DNA of 64,000 nucleotides from JBCCOW01 sp039025855 (GTDB lineage: Bacteria > Planctomycetota > Phycisphaerae > Phycisphaerales > Phycisphaeraceae), in contig JBCCNL010000003.1 in the NCBI GenBank assembly GCA_039025855.1, forward strand, positions 62,001-126,000, given 5' to 3'. Position 1 is the stretch's first letter. Each line of letters opens with the position of its first letter. This document shows, piece after piece, positions 41,470-51,801 of the stretch. Below the pieces are notes generated by a model. That model had not been told where the DNA came from. It worked only from the letters and a program-made list of their open reading frames with translations, and made no database searches. Both the position numbers and the translations under genes were made by a program.

Positions 41470-42672
41470 ATGGCTGTCTCCCTTTCAGGCATGGTCCTCG
41501 GCAACGCTGTGGAGCCAAATGCCTTCATCAAACGCAAGAAGCCGAGCTGGTTGCGGGCGAAGCTCCCCGCCGGGCCGGGCTTCCGCGATACCCGCCAACT
41601 CGTCGACAAGTACCAGCTGCACACCGTCTGTGAGTCTGCGAAGTGCCCCAACATGGGCGAGTGCTGGGAGCGCGGCACCGCGACCATGATGATCCTCGGC
41701 GACGTCTGCACGCGGGCCTGCGGCTTCTGTCACATCAAGACCGGCAAGCCCCCGGAATACGACCTGGATGAACCAAGGCGCGTCGGCGAGGCGGCGGCCC
41801 TGATGAACCTCAAGCACCTCGTCATGACCTCGGTCAACCGCGACGAACTGCCCGACGGCGGGGCGGAGGTCTGGGCGGAGACGATCCGCGAGATCCGTCG
41901 GCACTCGCCGATGACCAACGTCGAGGTCCTGATCCCCGACTTCTGCGGCGACTGGGACGCCCTCCAACTCGTCCTCGACGAACGCCCCGAAATCCTCAAC
42001 CACAACCTCGAGTCCGTCCCCCGGCTCTACAAGGCCGTCCGCCCCCAGGCCATCTACGAACGCTCCATCGAGCTGCTCCGCCGGGCCAAAGAACAGGGCC
42101 TCACCGTCAAGACCGGCATCATGGTCGGCATCGGCGAACGCGAAGAGGAAGTCCACCAGCTCATCGAAGACGTCCAGCAGGGCACGCACGTCCCCGGCAT
42201 CAACTCGGACCACCCGATGACCAACCGCGACGCCTTCATGCCCCCCGACCCCAACCGGCACCTGCCCGAGGACGCCGAGCTCAACCGCTCCGTCACCGGC
42301 AAGACCAAGCCCGCCCTCGGCGAAAAACTCCGCCGCGGCGGCCACCTCGTCGAGCAGTCCACCAACCCCTACTGGAACCACGACCGCCCCGTCCCCGCCG
42401 GCGATCAGTCCGACCGCCGTGCAGAGGTGTCTTACCCCAACGCCACCTACCCCGGCGTCCACCCGTCCTGCGACATCCTGACCATCGGGCAGTACCTGCA
42501 GCCGACCGCCCGTCACCTGCCGATCTCGCACTGGGTGACCCCCGCCCAGTTCGTCGCCTACAAGCAGGCCGCCGAGGAAGCCGGCTTCCGCCACTGCGAG
42601 TCCGGCCCGCTCGTCCGCTCGTCCTATCACGCCGACCACCAGGTCCTCCAACTCGACGCCGTCGCGGGCTAG
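41470..42672 (+). CDS. lipA: Lipoyl synthase with large internal insertion
   Basis: Radical-SAM enzyme that inserts two sulfurs into octanoyl-protein to make lipoate. The auxiliary cluster is CESAKCPNMGECW, the SAM cluster CTRACGFC, and the C-terminal VRSSYHAD serine is present. At 400 residues it is about 90 longer than usual. Residues about 238-333 form a hydrophilic His/Asn/Pro-rich insertion between EVHQLIEDVQQ and CDILTIGQYLQPT, where normal LipA has a short turn. Both flanks are intact and in frame, so this is an insertion, not a frameshift. Confidence 0.95.
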   Translation: MAVSLSGMVLGNAVEPNAFIKRKKPSWLRAKLPAGPGFRDTRQLVDKYQLHTVCESAKCPNMGECWERGTATMMILGDVCTRACGFCHIKTGKPPEYDLDEPRRVGEAAALMNLKHLVMTSVNRDELPDGGAEVWAETIREIRRHSPMTNVEVLIPDFCGDWDALQLVLDERPEILNHNLESVPRLYKAVRPQAIYERSIELLRRAKEQGLTVKTGIMVGIGEREEEVHQLIEDVQQGTHVPGINSDHPMTNRDAFMPPDPNRHLPEDAELNRSVTGKTKPALGEKLRRGGHLVEQSTNPYWNHDRPVPAGDQSDRRAEVSYPNATYPGVHPSCDILTIGQYLQPTARHLPISHWVTPAQFVAYKQAAEEAGFRHCESGPLVRSSYHADHQVLQLDAVAG

Positions 42673-42679
42673 ATCGCGC

Positions 42680-42694
42680 CAGACGTCAGGTCTG
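42680..42694. repeat. Short imperfect palindrome after lipA
   Basis: CAGAC-GTCAG-GTCTG, possibly another dispersed element or a weak terminator stem; no T-run. Confidence 0.35.
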
Positions 42695-42734
42695 TAAGGT
42701 TAGAAACCGTTGTAACCCACCCGCGTGGCATTCA

Positions 42735-43124
42735 ATGCGTTGGATAGCAGCACCCGTAGTCTTCGTTTTGGTGCTGACTGGGTGCGCGATGGACCGCACC
42801 GCCAAGGAACCAAAGCCCGTCGTTGAAGAACTGGATGACGCTCTGGCCGACGGCGAGTCAGGTGGGTTTGATGCGCGCTTACACTTCATCACGATCGGCG
42901 AGACGATCGAGATCCACATGGTGGACGGTGTCACGATCGACTCGGACTACATGACCCGCGCGGTGGTTGAAGCCAACGGCACGGCTCACTTCGAGCACCT
43001 CGGCTTGCTCCGGTGCGCCGGCATGCAGCCTGGCACGGTTGAGCGGCAGGTCCATGACCTGATCACGAGCCGAGGGCTGCCTTTTGCCAGCCCGGTCGTG
43101 ACGGTATCGATCGTCTCGGAGTGA
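42735..43124 (+). CDS. Small lipoprotein, polysaccharide-export-like
   Basis: 129 residues. The leader ends in the lipobox VLTGC. The remainder (HFITIGETIEIHMVDGVTID, GTAHFEHLGLLRCAGMQPGT, SPVVTVSIVSE) follows the Wza-type poly_export pattern of a G-E-x-I-x-I start, a dG-x-a-h-f-x-x-L-G turn and a final V-T-V-x-I strand. It is too short for a full pore, so it is perhaps an accessory. The match is by pattern only. Confidence 0.55.
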   Translation: MRWIAAPVVFVLVLTGCAMDRTAKEPKPVVEELDDALADGESGGFDARLHFITIGETIEIHMVDGVTIDSDYMTRAVVEANGTAHFEHLGLLRCAGMQPGTVERQVHDLITSRGLPFASPVVTVSIVSE

Positions 43125-43199
43125 GCCGAAGCCTGCGTCCAAACTCCACGCCTTGAGATTCTGCTCCGCTGCAGCCCGGCGTGCCGTTATTCTCAGGCG

Positions 43200-43385
43200 A
43201 TGCCGAGTCCAACTTCCGGTCCCGACGCGCCGCCCGCGCCCAGCCCGGCGCCGCCCAAGCCCGCGGAGCCCGAGCCGACGCCCGCTCCCGACCGCGAGCC
43301 GGCCCAGACGCCTCGGCCCGATCCGTTCGATCCCGACTGGCCCGAACACCGACCGACTCCGCCGCCGAAGGCGTGGCCGTTTTGA
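43200..43385 (+). CDS. Possible small proline-rich protein
   Basis: 61 residues, about one third Pro, with Asp/Glu/Arg and a final PPPKAWPF. No homology expected. It lies tightly before the next gene on the same strand. It may be real or a chance frame in GC-rich DNA. Confidence 0.35.
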   Translation: MPSPTSGPDAPPAPSPAPPKPAEPEPTPAPDREPAQTPRPDPFDPDWPEHRPTPPPKAWPF

Positions 43386-43407
43386 ACACTCGACCGTCTG
43401 ACCCGTC

Positions 43408-44409
43408 ATGCACGACGACCCGCTCATCCAGAAGCAGATCCACAAGCGGCTCACGCTGAACGTGCTCATCCAGGGCTTCGCGGTCTACGCCGCGTCGACC
43501 GCGCACCGCCTGGTGCGCGACGAGCTCGAGACGGTCCGCCCCGGCATCACACGCCGCATCGATCGGCTGGTCCCCACCCTCGACCTGTCGATGCACCAGG
43601 GCGAGCTGTTCCTGTTGGTCGGACCATCCCGGCGGTTCTGGCGGCGGATCCGAAAGCCCAGTCACCCGTTCTTCGGCCACACGCTCCTGACGCGGCACGG
43701 CTGGGATCTGCAGGTCCAGGCCAGGCGGCGGCTTCGCAAAACCATGTGGCGGACCGGCGTCCCGCCTTGGCTACTGACCGTCTGGGTGGCCGCGTACTGG
43801 CGGCTGATCGGCACTGTGCTCGCCGAGAGGCGTCATCACCGCCGGCTTGCCGACGTCGCACGGCTGGCGACGCACCGCGTCTGGGGCATCGACGCCGATC
43901 GCCTCAAGGCCGGCTACGCGCTGGACTGCAAGGTGGGTCAGCCCCTGCCGGCGAGGACGTGGCAAGGGCGGTTCTTCAGCAACAACGCCGCGGGCTGGTC
44001 GGTGGTGACCCGGTTCTACGACGGCCAGCTCGGGGTGCACGCCAAGGCGTGGAGCTGGCACCTGATCGTCCACGAGCTGGTGAAGGGCGTCGCCGAGTTG
44101 GTGTGTCTGCACGGACTCAACCGGCTCGATGACGAAGACTACGCCGCGGTCATCGACCGCACGGACCACATCGAGAACGAGCTGTGGATGCTGCAGACGG
44201 GGCCGGAGCTGGTTCGGCGGCTGATGGAGCTGGTCGAGCCGGACCCGCCGCCGGCGATCTACCTGATGGAGATCGCGAAGCTCGAGCCCGATCGGCTCGA
44301 ACGCCTGATGCTGGCGGTGATCGAGACGCCCGACTATGCCCGGACCCTGCTCGCGGAGCTTGTCGCCAAGCACACGGCCCCGCTCGACGACACGGTGGGG
44401 TTGGGTTGA
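43408..44409 (+). CDS. Hypothetical protein, possibly membrane-associated
   Basis: 333 residues. Residues 1-60 are helical. A hydrophobic segment near 125-145 (VPPWLLTVWVAAYWRLIGTV) may be a span. SWHLIVHELVKGVAELVCLHG has an HExxK sequence that resembles half of a zinc motif, but the second His is missing. The remainder is acidic helices (YAAVIDRTDHIENELWMLQT). No family recognised. Confidence 0.6.
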   Translation: MHDDPLIQKQIHKRLTLNVLIQGFAVYAASTAHRLVRDELETVRPGITRRIDRLVPTLDLSMHQGELFLLVGPSRRFWRRIRKPSHPFFGHTLLTRHGWDLQVQARRRLRKTMWRTGVPPWLLTVWVAAYWRLIGTVLAERRHHRRLADVARLATHRVWGIDADRLKAGYALDCKVGQPLPARTWQGRFFSNNAAGWSVVTRFYDGQLGVHAKAWSWHLIVHELVKGVAELVCLHGLNRLDDEDYAAVIDRTDHIENELWMLQTGPELVRRLMELVEPDPPPAIYLMEIAKLEPDRLERLMLAVIETPDYARTLLAELVAKHTAPLDDTVGLG

Positions 44410-44430
44410 CCGCCGCGGCGTTGCGCTCGG

Positions 44431-45432
44431 TTAGCCCGCGGTAACGCGGTTGTCGCAGTCGCCCGATGCCTGCATCTGGGTCAGGTTGTTCAGCGTGACC
44501 TCGGCGATCTGCTTCAAGGCCTCGACGGTGAAGAACGCCTGGTGCCCGGTGATGAGCACGTTCGGGAACGTGAGCAGGCGGGCGAAGTCGTCGTCCTGGA
44601 GCAGTTCGCCCGAGCGGTCCTCGAAGAACAGGTCGTCCTCTTCTTCGTAGACGTCGAGCCCGAGGTGCCCGACCTTGCCGGCCTTGACCGCCTCGATCAC
44701 GGCGTCGGTGTCGATCAGTGCGCCGCGGCTGGTGTTGATCAGCATGACGCCGTCCTTCATCCCGGCTAGCGACTCGGCGTTGATCAGGTGGTGCGTCGCC
44801 TCGACCAGCGGGCAGTGGAGGGTGATGATGTCGCACTCGGCGGCGAGCGTGTCGAACGGGACGAACTCGACACCGGCGGCGGCCAGGTCTTCACGGGGGG
44901 AGCGGTCGTGGGCCAGGACGCGGCAGCCGAAGCCCAGGAGGATGCGGGCGGCGGCGGCGCCGATCTTGCCGGTGCCGACGACGCCGGCGGTCTTGCCGTG
45001 CATGTCGAAGCCGAGTAAGCCGTTGAGGGCGAAGTTGGATTCGCGCACCCGGTTGTAGGCGCGGTGGGTCTTTCGGTTGAGGGTCATCATGAGCGCGATC
45101 GCGTGCTCGGCGACGCCTTCCGGCGCGTAGGCCGGGACCCGGACGACGGGGATTCCGTGCTCATTGGTGGCGGCGATATCGATCTGGTTGAAGCCGGCGC
45201 TGCGTGTCGCGATGACCTTCACCCCGACGTCGGCCAACCGCTGGACGACCGTGCGATCGACCTGGTCATTGACGAAGACACACACCGCCTCGTAACCGGC
45301 GGCAAGTCCGACGGTGGCGGAGTGCAGGCGTGTCTCGAGGAACACCAGGTCGTGCGGTGTTTCCAGTGCGGCGTTAGCGGCTTCCAACGACCGGCGGTCG
45401 TACGGCTTGGTGCTGAAGACAACGGTTTTCAC
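44431..45432 (-). CDS. ldhA: D-lactate dehydrogenase / 2-hydroxyacid dehydrogenase
   Basis: NAD-dependent D-2-hydroxyacid dehydrogenase, 333 residues from GTG 45432. GVVGTGKIGAAAARIL is the Rossmann loop. The active-site Arg is in LINTSRGALIDTDAV, the Glu in HLGLDVYEEEDDLFFED, and the His in TGHQAFFTVEAL. This HQAFFT ending and the length match the fermentative D-lactate dehydrogenase (LdhA) branch, which reduces pyruvate to D-lactate. Confidence 0.9.
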   Translation of the reverse strand: MKTVVFSTKPYDRRSLEAANAALETPHDLVFLETRLHSATVGLAAGYEAVCVFVNDQVDRTVVQRLADVGVKVIATRSAGFNQIDIAATNEHGIPVVRVPAYAPEGVAEHAIALMMTLNRKTHRAYNRVRESNFALNGLLGFDMHGKTAGVVGTGKIGAAAARILLGFGCRVLAHDRSPREDLAAAGVEFVPFDTLAAECDIITLHCPLVEATHHLINAESLAGMKDGVMLINTSRGALIDTDAVIEAVKAGKVGHLGLDVYEEEDDLFFEDRSGELLQDDDFARLLTFPNVLITGHQAFFTVEALKQIAEVTLNNLTQMQASGDCDNRVTAG

Positions 45433-45453
45433 GTCGGTGGGGCGTCCCGGGAG

Positions 45454-46223
45454 TTAGGCGTTGGCGGTGGTGTGGGGCGGCTCGGTGGGCTTGCCCATGA
45501 CGGCCTGGATGTGTGCGTCGAGGGGGAGGGTTTTTCGGCCGGTCAGTCCCTGGAGGATGGCGCTGGCGGACGAGACCCCACTGACGGCGATGCTGACGAC
45601 CTCTTGCCCGACTCTGTAGTCGATCTGGAGGGCGGTGGTCTGGGCGGCCTCGGCCATGCCGACGTGCAGCAGGTCTTCGCGTCGGATGATGTAGCGGCAG
45701 CGGATGCCCTCGAGGATGAGTTGGCCGGCGTCGCGGTCGGCGTAGGCCATGGCGAAGTCCTCGGGCACGGCTTTGAACTTCTGGTAGGTGGCGGCGTTCT
45801 CGATGCCGACGTAGGTGGGCCGGGGCTTGGCGTCCCGGAGCCGGTCGTAGGTGGGCCTGGCCTTGAGGCTACGGTCGGCGAGCAGGCGGGGGCCGGGAGA
45901 GACGCCGAGCAGGCAGATGAATCCCGCGCCGGCGAGGACCGCGCCGAGCAGGGTGCGGATGTGGTAATCGATCCTGGGGGTCGCCGAGATCACCCAGCCG
46001 AGGAAGAGCCCCAGACCGCCGAAGAGCAGCAGCGCGAGGCCCAGCCACTTCATGCGGCGGAGCGTCCGGCCGCCGTTGCCCTCGGTGGGCAGGCAGAGCG
46101 ACGCGTCGATCAGCCCGAGGTCGGCGGAGTCGTCGATGGGGTGGAGTTGGAGCGAGGCGAGGATGGCGGGCAGGCGGAAGTCGTCGTCCGCGAAGGGGAT
46201 GTCGGGGCCCGGCGTGGCGCGGC

Positions 46224-46227
<4 letters not shown>
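45454..46227 (-). CDS. Membrane protein of unknown function
   Basis: 257 residues. Two adjacent spans at about 60-105 (WLGLALLLFGGLGLFLGWVI, LLGAVLAGAGFICLLGV) separate a short acidic N-terminus from a soluble domain of about 150 residues (MAYADRDAGQLILEGIRCRY). Its start overlaps the ilvD stop by 4 bp, so it is co-translated with ilvD. No family recognised. Confidence 0.65.
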
Positions 46228-47966
<1,739 letters not shown>

Positions 47967-48003
47967 GGCCGGGGTTGGATGTCTGCTTGGTGGGGGCAGT
48001 ACC

Positions 48004-48026
48004 GGTCGCGAGCGACCGGGCTAAAC
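48004..48026. repeat. Dispersed palindrome family A, copy 3
   Basis: GGTCGC-GA-GCGACC then GGGCTAAAC, in the divergent gap between ilvD and the kinase-like gene. Confidence 0.75.
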
Positions 48027-48064
48027 GGGGGACCGAGCAGTTTAGCGGAAGCGATTAGCATGGG

Positions 48065-48754
48065 GTGGTGGTTTCGGAAGGCGGCATCGTGCTGGATCAG
48101 GCGGGGGTCGCGGGGCTGGCGGTGTCGGTGCAGCGTCGGGTGAAGGCGTTGCCGTCGGGCGGTCGGGTGGTGGTGCTGATCGCGGGGATCCCGGGCAGCG
48201 GGAAGAGCACCCTGACGGCGGCGGTGTATGGACAGCTCACCGCATCGGCGCCAGAGTACGCGGCCATCGCCGGGATGGACGGGTTCCATCGTCCGGAGGC
48301 GGAGTTGGAGCGGGAGGGTTTGCTGGACAGGAAGGGTGCGGTCGAGACGTTCGACGGGCAGGGGTATGTGGAGCTGGTGCGACGGGCAGCGACCGCAGGT
48401 TGGACGGGCCAGCTACCGACGTACGATCACGCGGGGCGGGAGCCGGTGTACAGCGGGAAGCCCGAGCACCGGGTCGGGAAGGACTGCCGAGTGATCCTCG
48501 CGGAAGGGAACTACCTGTTGCTGGAGATGCAGCCTTGGGTGGCGCTTCGAGAAGTTGGAGCGGTCAGCTGGTGGGTCGACACGCCTTGGGCGCGGGCGGA
48601 GGCTTGGCTGCGGCCACGGCACGCCGCGTCCGGGCATACCCCGGAGGTGGTGGAACAGAAGGTCGCGAACGACCGGCGGAATGCGCGGTTGATCGAGACG
48701 CGGAGCGTTCACGCGGACTTGGTCGTGCGCTGGCCCGCGTCGTCGATCGCCTGA
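48065..48754 (+). CDS. Nucleoside/nucleotide kinase family protein (uridine-kinase-like)
   Basis: P-loop kinase, about 229 residues. Walker A is AGIPGSGKSTLTAAV; AGMDGFHRPEAELEREGLL, LPTYDHAGREPVYSGK and VILAEGNYLLLEMQPW match the PRK09270-type phosphoribulokinase/uridine kinase group, and RLIETRSVHADLVV is its lid end. The start is GTG 48065 or GTG 48068, with TAGCAT just upstream. The substrate may be a sugar or nucleoside. It overlaps the convergent DUF2726 gene by 46 bp. Confidence 0.82.
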   Translation: MVVSEGGIVLDQAGVAGLAVSVQRRVKALPSGGRVVVLIAGIPGSGKSTLTAAVYGQLTASAPEYAAIAGMDGFHRPEAELEREGLLDRKGAVETFDGQGYVELVRRAATAGWTGQLPTYDHAGREPVYSGKPEHRVGKDCRVILAEGNYLLLEMQPWVALREVGAVSWWVDTPWARAEAWLRPRHAASGHTPEVVEQKVANDRRNARLIETRSVHADLVVRWPASSIA

Positions 48755-49215
48755 CGGATTCGATCAGGGTCGTACGAGCCCTTCGCGGGGATGCGCAGGA
48801 GTGGTAAGCCGGCGGTGGCCAGCGCTTGATCCTTGACCGCATCACGCTTTTGGGCGTCGGGTGTGTCGTGGCTGGAGTCGTCGAGTTCGATCGCCACTTG
48901 GGGCTGCATGGACTGAGGTTCACAGAGGATGAAGTCGATGTGCTTGCGATTGATCTTGCTGAGCCAGGCCATCCGCTTTTGGGTGCCCTTGGCGAGATAC
49001 AGCAGGTCGTTGAGATTGACCTTGGGACAGACTGTGTATCGATCACTGACCGCGTCGACGAGGACCCGGTAGAACGCCATCTCGGCTCGGCTGAGCAGAT
49101 AGCGGCGACTGCGATAGGGCCATTCCGCATCGGAAGATGCGGTTGGTTTGCCGTCGTCGGTGTCGGGGAACAGGAAACCCAAACATCCGCGGTTCCCGGA
49201 AAGATCGTCAGTCAT
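48709..49215 (-). CDS. DUF2726 domain protein
   Basis: 168 residues. LLSRAEMAFYRVLVDAVSDR, VCPKVNLNDLL, HIDFILCEPQSMQPQVAIEL and KDQALATAGLPLLRIPAK follow the DUF2726 pattern, thought to be a nuclease-like (restriction-endonuclease-fold) domain with D-x-n and E-L-D residues. A cellular role is unknown. It overlaps the convergent kinase gene. Confidence 0.82.
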   Translation of the reverse strand: MTDDLSGNRGCLGFLFPDTDDGKPTASSDAEWPYRSRRYLLSRAEMAFYRVLVDAVSDRYTVCPKVNLNDLLYLAKGTQKRMAWLSKINRKHIDFILCEPQSMQPQVAIELDDSSHDTPDAQKRDAVKDQALATAGLPLLRIPAKGSYDPDRIRQAIDDAGQRTTKSA

Positions 49216-49239
49216 GCAAACTCAGTCGTTGGTCGCCCG

Positions 49240-49260
49240 CGATGCGTCGCATCACGGCTA
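49240..49260. repeat. Dispersed palindrome family C, copy 3
   Basis: CGATGCGTCGCATCACGG followed by CTA, upstream of the DUF2726 gene. Confidence 0.6.
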
Positions 49261-49285
49261 TGACAGGTTGAGGCGGTCGATCAGA

Positions 49286-49708
49286 TCAGAGCGTGCCGTT
49301 GCGGCGGGCGGCGGCGCGTTCGAGCTTGCCGGCGAGGCGTTCCTTGGCGGCGTCGAGCAGGGCGTCGATGCGGGCCAGCAGGTTGTCGATGTTGTCGACC
49401 TTGTCGGTGGGGACGTCGTCGAGGGCGGTGAGGTTGTCCTTGCGGGTGACCAGCCGGCCGCGTTCTTCGTTGAGCGACGCGATCTTGGCGCGGAGCTTCT
49501 CGGTGTTCATCGTCTGGATCTTGGCCAGCGAGGGGGAGGGCTCACCGAGGAGCATCGGGGGCTTCTTGCCCCGGCCACGCGGGCCCCCACCGCCGCCGCC
49601 CCCGCGACGCCCGCCGTAGCCGCCGCCACCACCACCGCGGCCGCCGTAGCCTCCGCCAGAGCTGTTGGAACGGAAGGGCCGGTTTGAATTGGAGCGTCGG
49701 GGGTTCAT
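49286..49708 (-). CDS. Glycine/arginine (RGG)-rich protein with helical C-terminus
   Basis: 140 residues. Residues 17-48 are RGG/GGYGG repeats (GGYGGRGGGGGGYGGRRGGG), like eukaryotic RNA-binding RGG boxes. Residues 60-135 form charged helices (TMNTEKLRAKIASLNEERGR, LLARIDALLDAAKERLAGKL). No RNA-recognition domain is present. Possibly an RNA- or ribosome-associated protein; this is inference from composition. Confidence 0.65.
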   Translation of the reverse strand: MNPRRSNSNRPFRSNSSGGGYGGRGGGGGGYGGRRGGGGGGGPRGRGKKPPMLLGEPSPSLAKIQTMNTEKLRAKIASLNEERGRLVTRKDNLTALDDVPTDKVDNIDNLLARIDALLDAAKERLAGKLERAAARRNGTL

Positions 49709-49813
49709 GTCACTGCCGGGGTGGGTGGATCGGGGGGAAGCGGAAAGGCACAGCGTGCACTGCTTGGGAGCCTGCAGTTTATCAATCCATCGGCTGCGGG
49801 TTGGCCCGGCGGC

Positions 49814-50032
49814 TCAGTCGGCGGGCGGTTCGGGGGTGAGCAGGTTGCGTTTGCTGGTGCGGAGCTGTTTGTAGAGGGCTTTGATGCGTTGGTAGGCCTC
49901 GAGCTGGGGGATCTGACCGCCCTGCTCCAGTGCGCAGATGTTGGCAACGCGGGCGGCGAACTCGTCAAGGTTCTCGGCGAAGATCATAGCCTCGGGCGAG
50001 GCGTCGGGGTCGTGTTCGGACTGGGGGTCCAT
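49814..50032 (-). CDS. Small hypothetical protein
   Basis: 72 residues, acidic N-terminus and a basic helical end (AYQRIKALYKQLRTSKRNLL). It sits between the SOD-fold lipoprotein and the RGG protein on the same strand. The composition is plausible for a real gene, but no family is recognised. Confidence 0.5.
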   Translation of the reverse strand: MDPQSEHDPDASPEAMIFAENLDEFAARVANICALEQGGQIPQLEAYQRIKALYKQLRTSKRNLLTPEPPAD

Positions 50033-50062
50033 GACGAGTCGCGGGGGTTTTGGGCTGACGGA

Positions 50063-50704
50063 TCAGTTGGCCGGGGCGTCGTCGGGTTGGGGCAGGACGA
50101 TGAGGCCAACGCCGATGATCTGGTTGATGTTGCCCAGGGGGGCGTCGAGGTTGACCGGGCCGGTGGTGATGACGATGGCTCGCCCGAGGACGGGTGCGGG
50201 GCCGCGGGCGATGCTGAGGCCCGGGATTTCCTTGTAGACCGGGACGTTCCCGTTGCGGGAAGCGGTGCGGTTGCCGATGAGCCCGATCGGGCCGGCCTCG
50301 GGGTCGGCTGCGGGGATCGGGTCGAAGATGCCGCCGAGGCCTTGGCCGGACTGGTTGACGAGGTCGCCATAAGTGGTGATGAACAGCCCGTATTCGGTGC
50401 CGGGGACCAGGCCGTTGATGGAGCCGCTGATGGCGAGGCTGCCGGCCTTGTCGCTGAGTTCGAGGACGCCCTCGGGCCGAGGGAAGTTCGTCTGCGGGGT
50501 CGTCGTGATCCGGACGACGCCGCGGGTCTCGTTCAAAAGATTCGGAACGGCCCCGGTCTCGTCGGGGAGGTTGGTGACCGGGCTGCTGTTGTTGTTGGTC
50601 TGTGCCGGGTCAGCAGGGTTGCCGCAGCCAGCGAGGAGCAGGACTGAGGCGGTGGCGGCTGCCCACGAGAGTGTGTTGAGGCTGGAGCTTGTCTTGAGGT
50701 TCAT
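50063..50704 (-). CDS. Cu/Zn-superoxide-dismutase-fold lipoprotein without metal ligands
   Basis: 213 residues, lipobox VLLLAGCGN. From residue about 80 the sequence follows the Cu/Zn SOD pattern: GSINGLVPGTEYGLFITTYG (where SOD has GLxPGxHGFHIHExG), a following GIFDP, GNRTASRNGNV (for RHxGDLGN) and PVLGRAIVITTG (for xIGRAVVVHxx). All copper and zinc His are replaced. It keeps the barrel but cannot be a normal SOD. A Shine-Dalgarno GGGAGG precedes the ATG. Confidence 0.65.
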   Translation of the reverse strand: MNLKTSSSLNTLSWAAATASVLLLAGCGNPADPAQTNNNSSPVTNLPDETGAVPNLLNETRGVVRITTTPQTNFPRPEGVLELSDKAGSLAISGSINGLVPGTEYGLFITTYGDLVNQSGQGLGGIFDPIPAADPEAGPIGLIGNRTASRNGNVPVYKEIPGLSIARGPAPVLGRAIVITTGPVNLDAPLGNINQIIGVGLIVLPQPDDAPAN

Positions 50705-50756
50705 CGCAAGGCCTCCCTTCGGGGGTTCGGTGCGTGTAGTGCATGTATGGTATCGG

Positions 50757-51659
50757 CTATTGCCCAGAAACCGATACGCGGATCGCCGCGAGAGGGATCA
50801 ATAACTCGATGAGCCCGTCCCGGTCGGGGAGGGGCTTGGTCAGGTCGATGGGCAGAAGGACGCCGTGGCCGTGGTCGGAGGCCAGCACCAGAGCCCGATC
50901 GGCGATCTCCAAGTAGCCCATCTCGGCGGGTTGGTGCCCGAGGACGAACTGGTCGACACTCCAGGCGTCGGCGAGTTCACCCAGGATCTTGGTGTTCTGG
51001 TATCGGCCCCAGACCAGGTCGTAGGCGGAGCCGTGCTGGAGGTCGTCTTCGGTCGGCACGCGGTCGAGGACAGCGGGGTCGAAGGTCTCGATGCGTTTGG
51101 GAGCGGGCAGCGAGTGGGCGACGAGCAGGCGGTTGGCGGTCTTGACGGCGAGCGGAAGGGACGCGATGTAGTCGCTGAGGGCATCACGGACTTCGTCGGC
51201 ATCGCTGGGGAACAGGAACTCGAGCCCGTCGTCGAAGGCGTCGACGACCGACTCGCCATCCTTGCTGATGGCCTCGCCGAGGCGTTGGGCGAGTTCGTGA
51301 TTGCTCTGGAGGGTGATGAGTTGATGGGGGTAGTGGGTCTTGAGGTGGGCGGTGTGGAGGAGGGTGCGGAGGGACAGGTCCATGCCGTTGACGCGGTTCG
51401 GGCCGTGGATGACTTCGTGGAGGATGAGGTGGCGGTTGGGGGCGCGGTCGAGGTCGGCTCGCTGGAGGATGCGTTGGAGGTTGAGGGCGTGGTCGTGGAG
51501 GTCGCCGGTGATGAAGAGTCGGCCGGTGTCGGGGAGGTGGACGGTGGCACCTCGTCGGCGGGGGTCGTCGAGGTGGAGCTGGGCGGCGGCGCGGAGGGTG
51601 TCGATCGCGTGGGCGGGGTCGGAGAGGTCGGGCGGGGGTGGGGGCGCGGGTGCGGGCAT
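50757..51659 (-). CDS. Metallophosphoesterase
   Basis: About 300 residues from ATG 51659; the longer frame upstream overlaps the sigma-factor promoter region and was rejected. FITGDLHDHALNLQRIL gives the first metal motif (G-D-x-H), LITLQSNHELAQRLG the G/S-N-H-E motif, and LVLGHQPAEMGYLE a late His. The order fits calcineurin-like phosphoesterases with a variant central motif. Substrate unknown. GATACT lies 8 nt before the ATG. Confidence 0.8.
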   Translation of the reverse strand: MPAPAPPPPPDLSDPAHAIDTLRAAAQLHLDDPRRRGATVHLPDTGRLFITGDLHDHALNLQRILQRADLDRAPNRHLILHEVIHGPNRVNGMDLSLRTLLHTAHLKTHYPHQLITLQSNHELAQRLGEAISKDGESVVDAFDDGLEFLFPSDADEVRDALSDYIASLPLAVKTANRLLVAHSLPAPKRIETFDPAVLDRVPTEDDLQHGSAYDLVWGRYQNTKILGELADAWSVDQFVLGHQPAEMGYLEIADRALVLASDHGHGVLLPIDLTKPLPDRDGLIELLIPLAAIRVSVSGQ

Positions 51660-51801
51660 AGACCCGGAGTATCCCGGAACGCCCAGCTCGCTGCCGGGGT
51701 GGGCCGGCGGTGGGTTAGACTGCGGGGCACGCAATAGGCGGTGGTGACCGGCGTTGGACTGACGAGGCGTTCGGTCCAGAGCGGCCAGCGAAAGGGATGA
51801 C

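Noticed and set aside
43408..44409. HELVKG in the hypothetical protein as a zinc protease site
   Set aside because: The HExxH second His is missing and no third ligand is evident.
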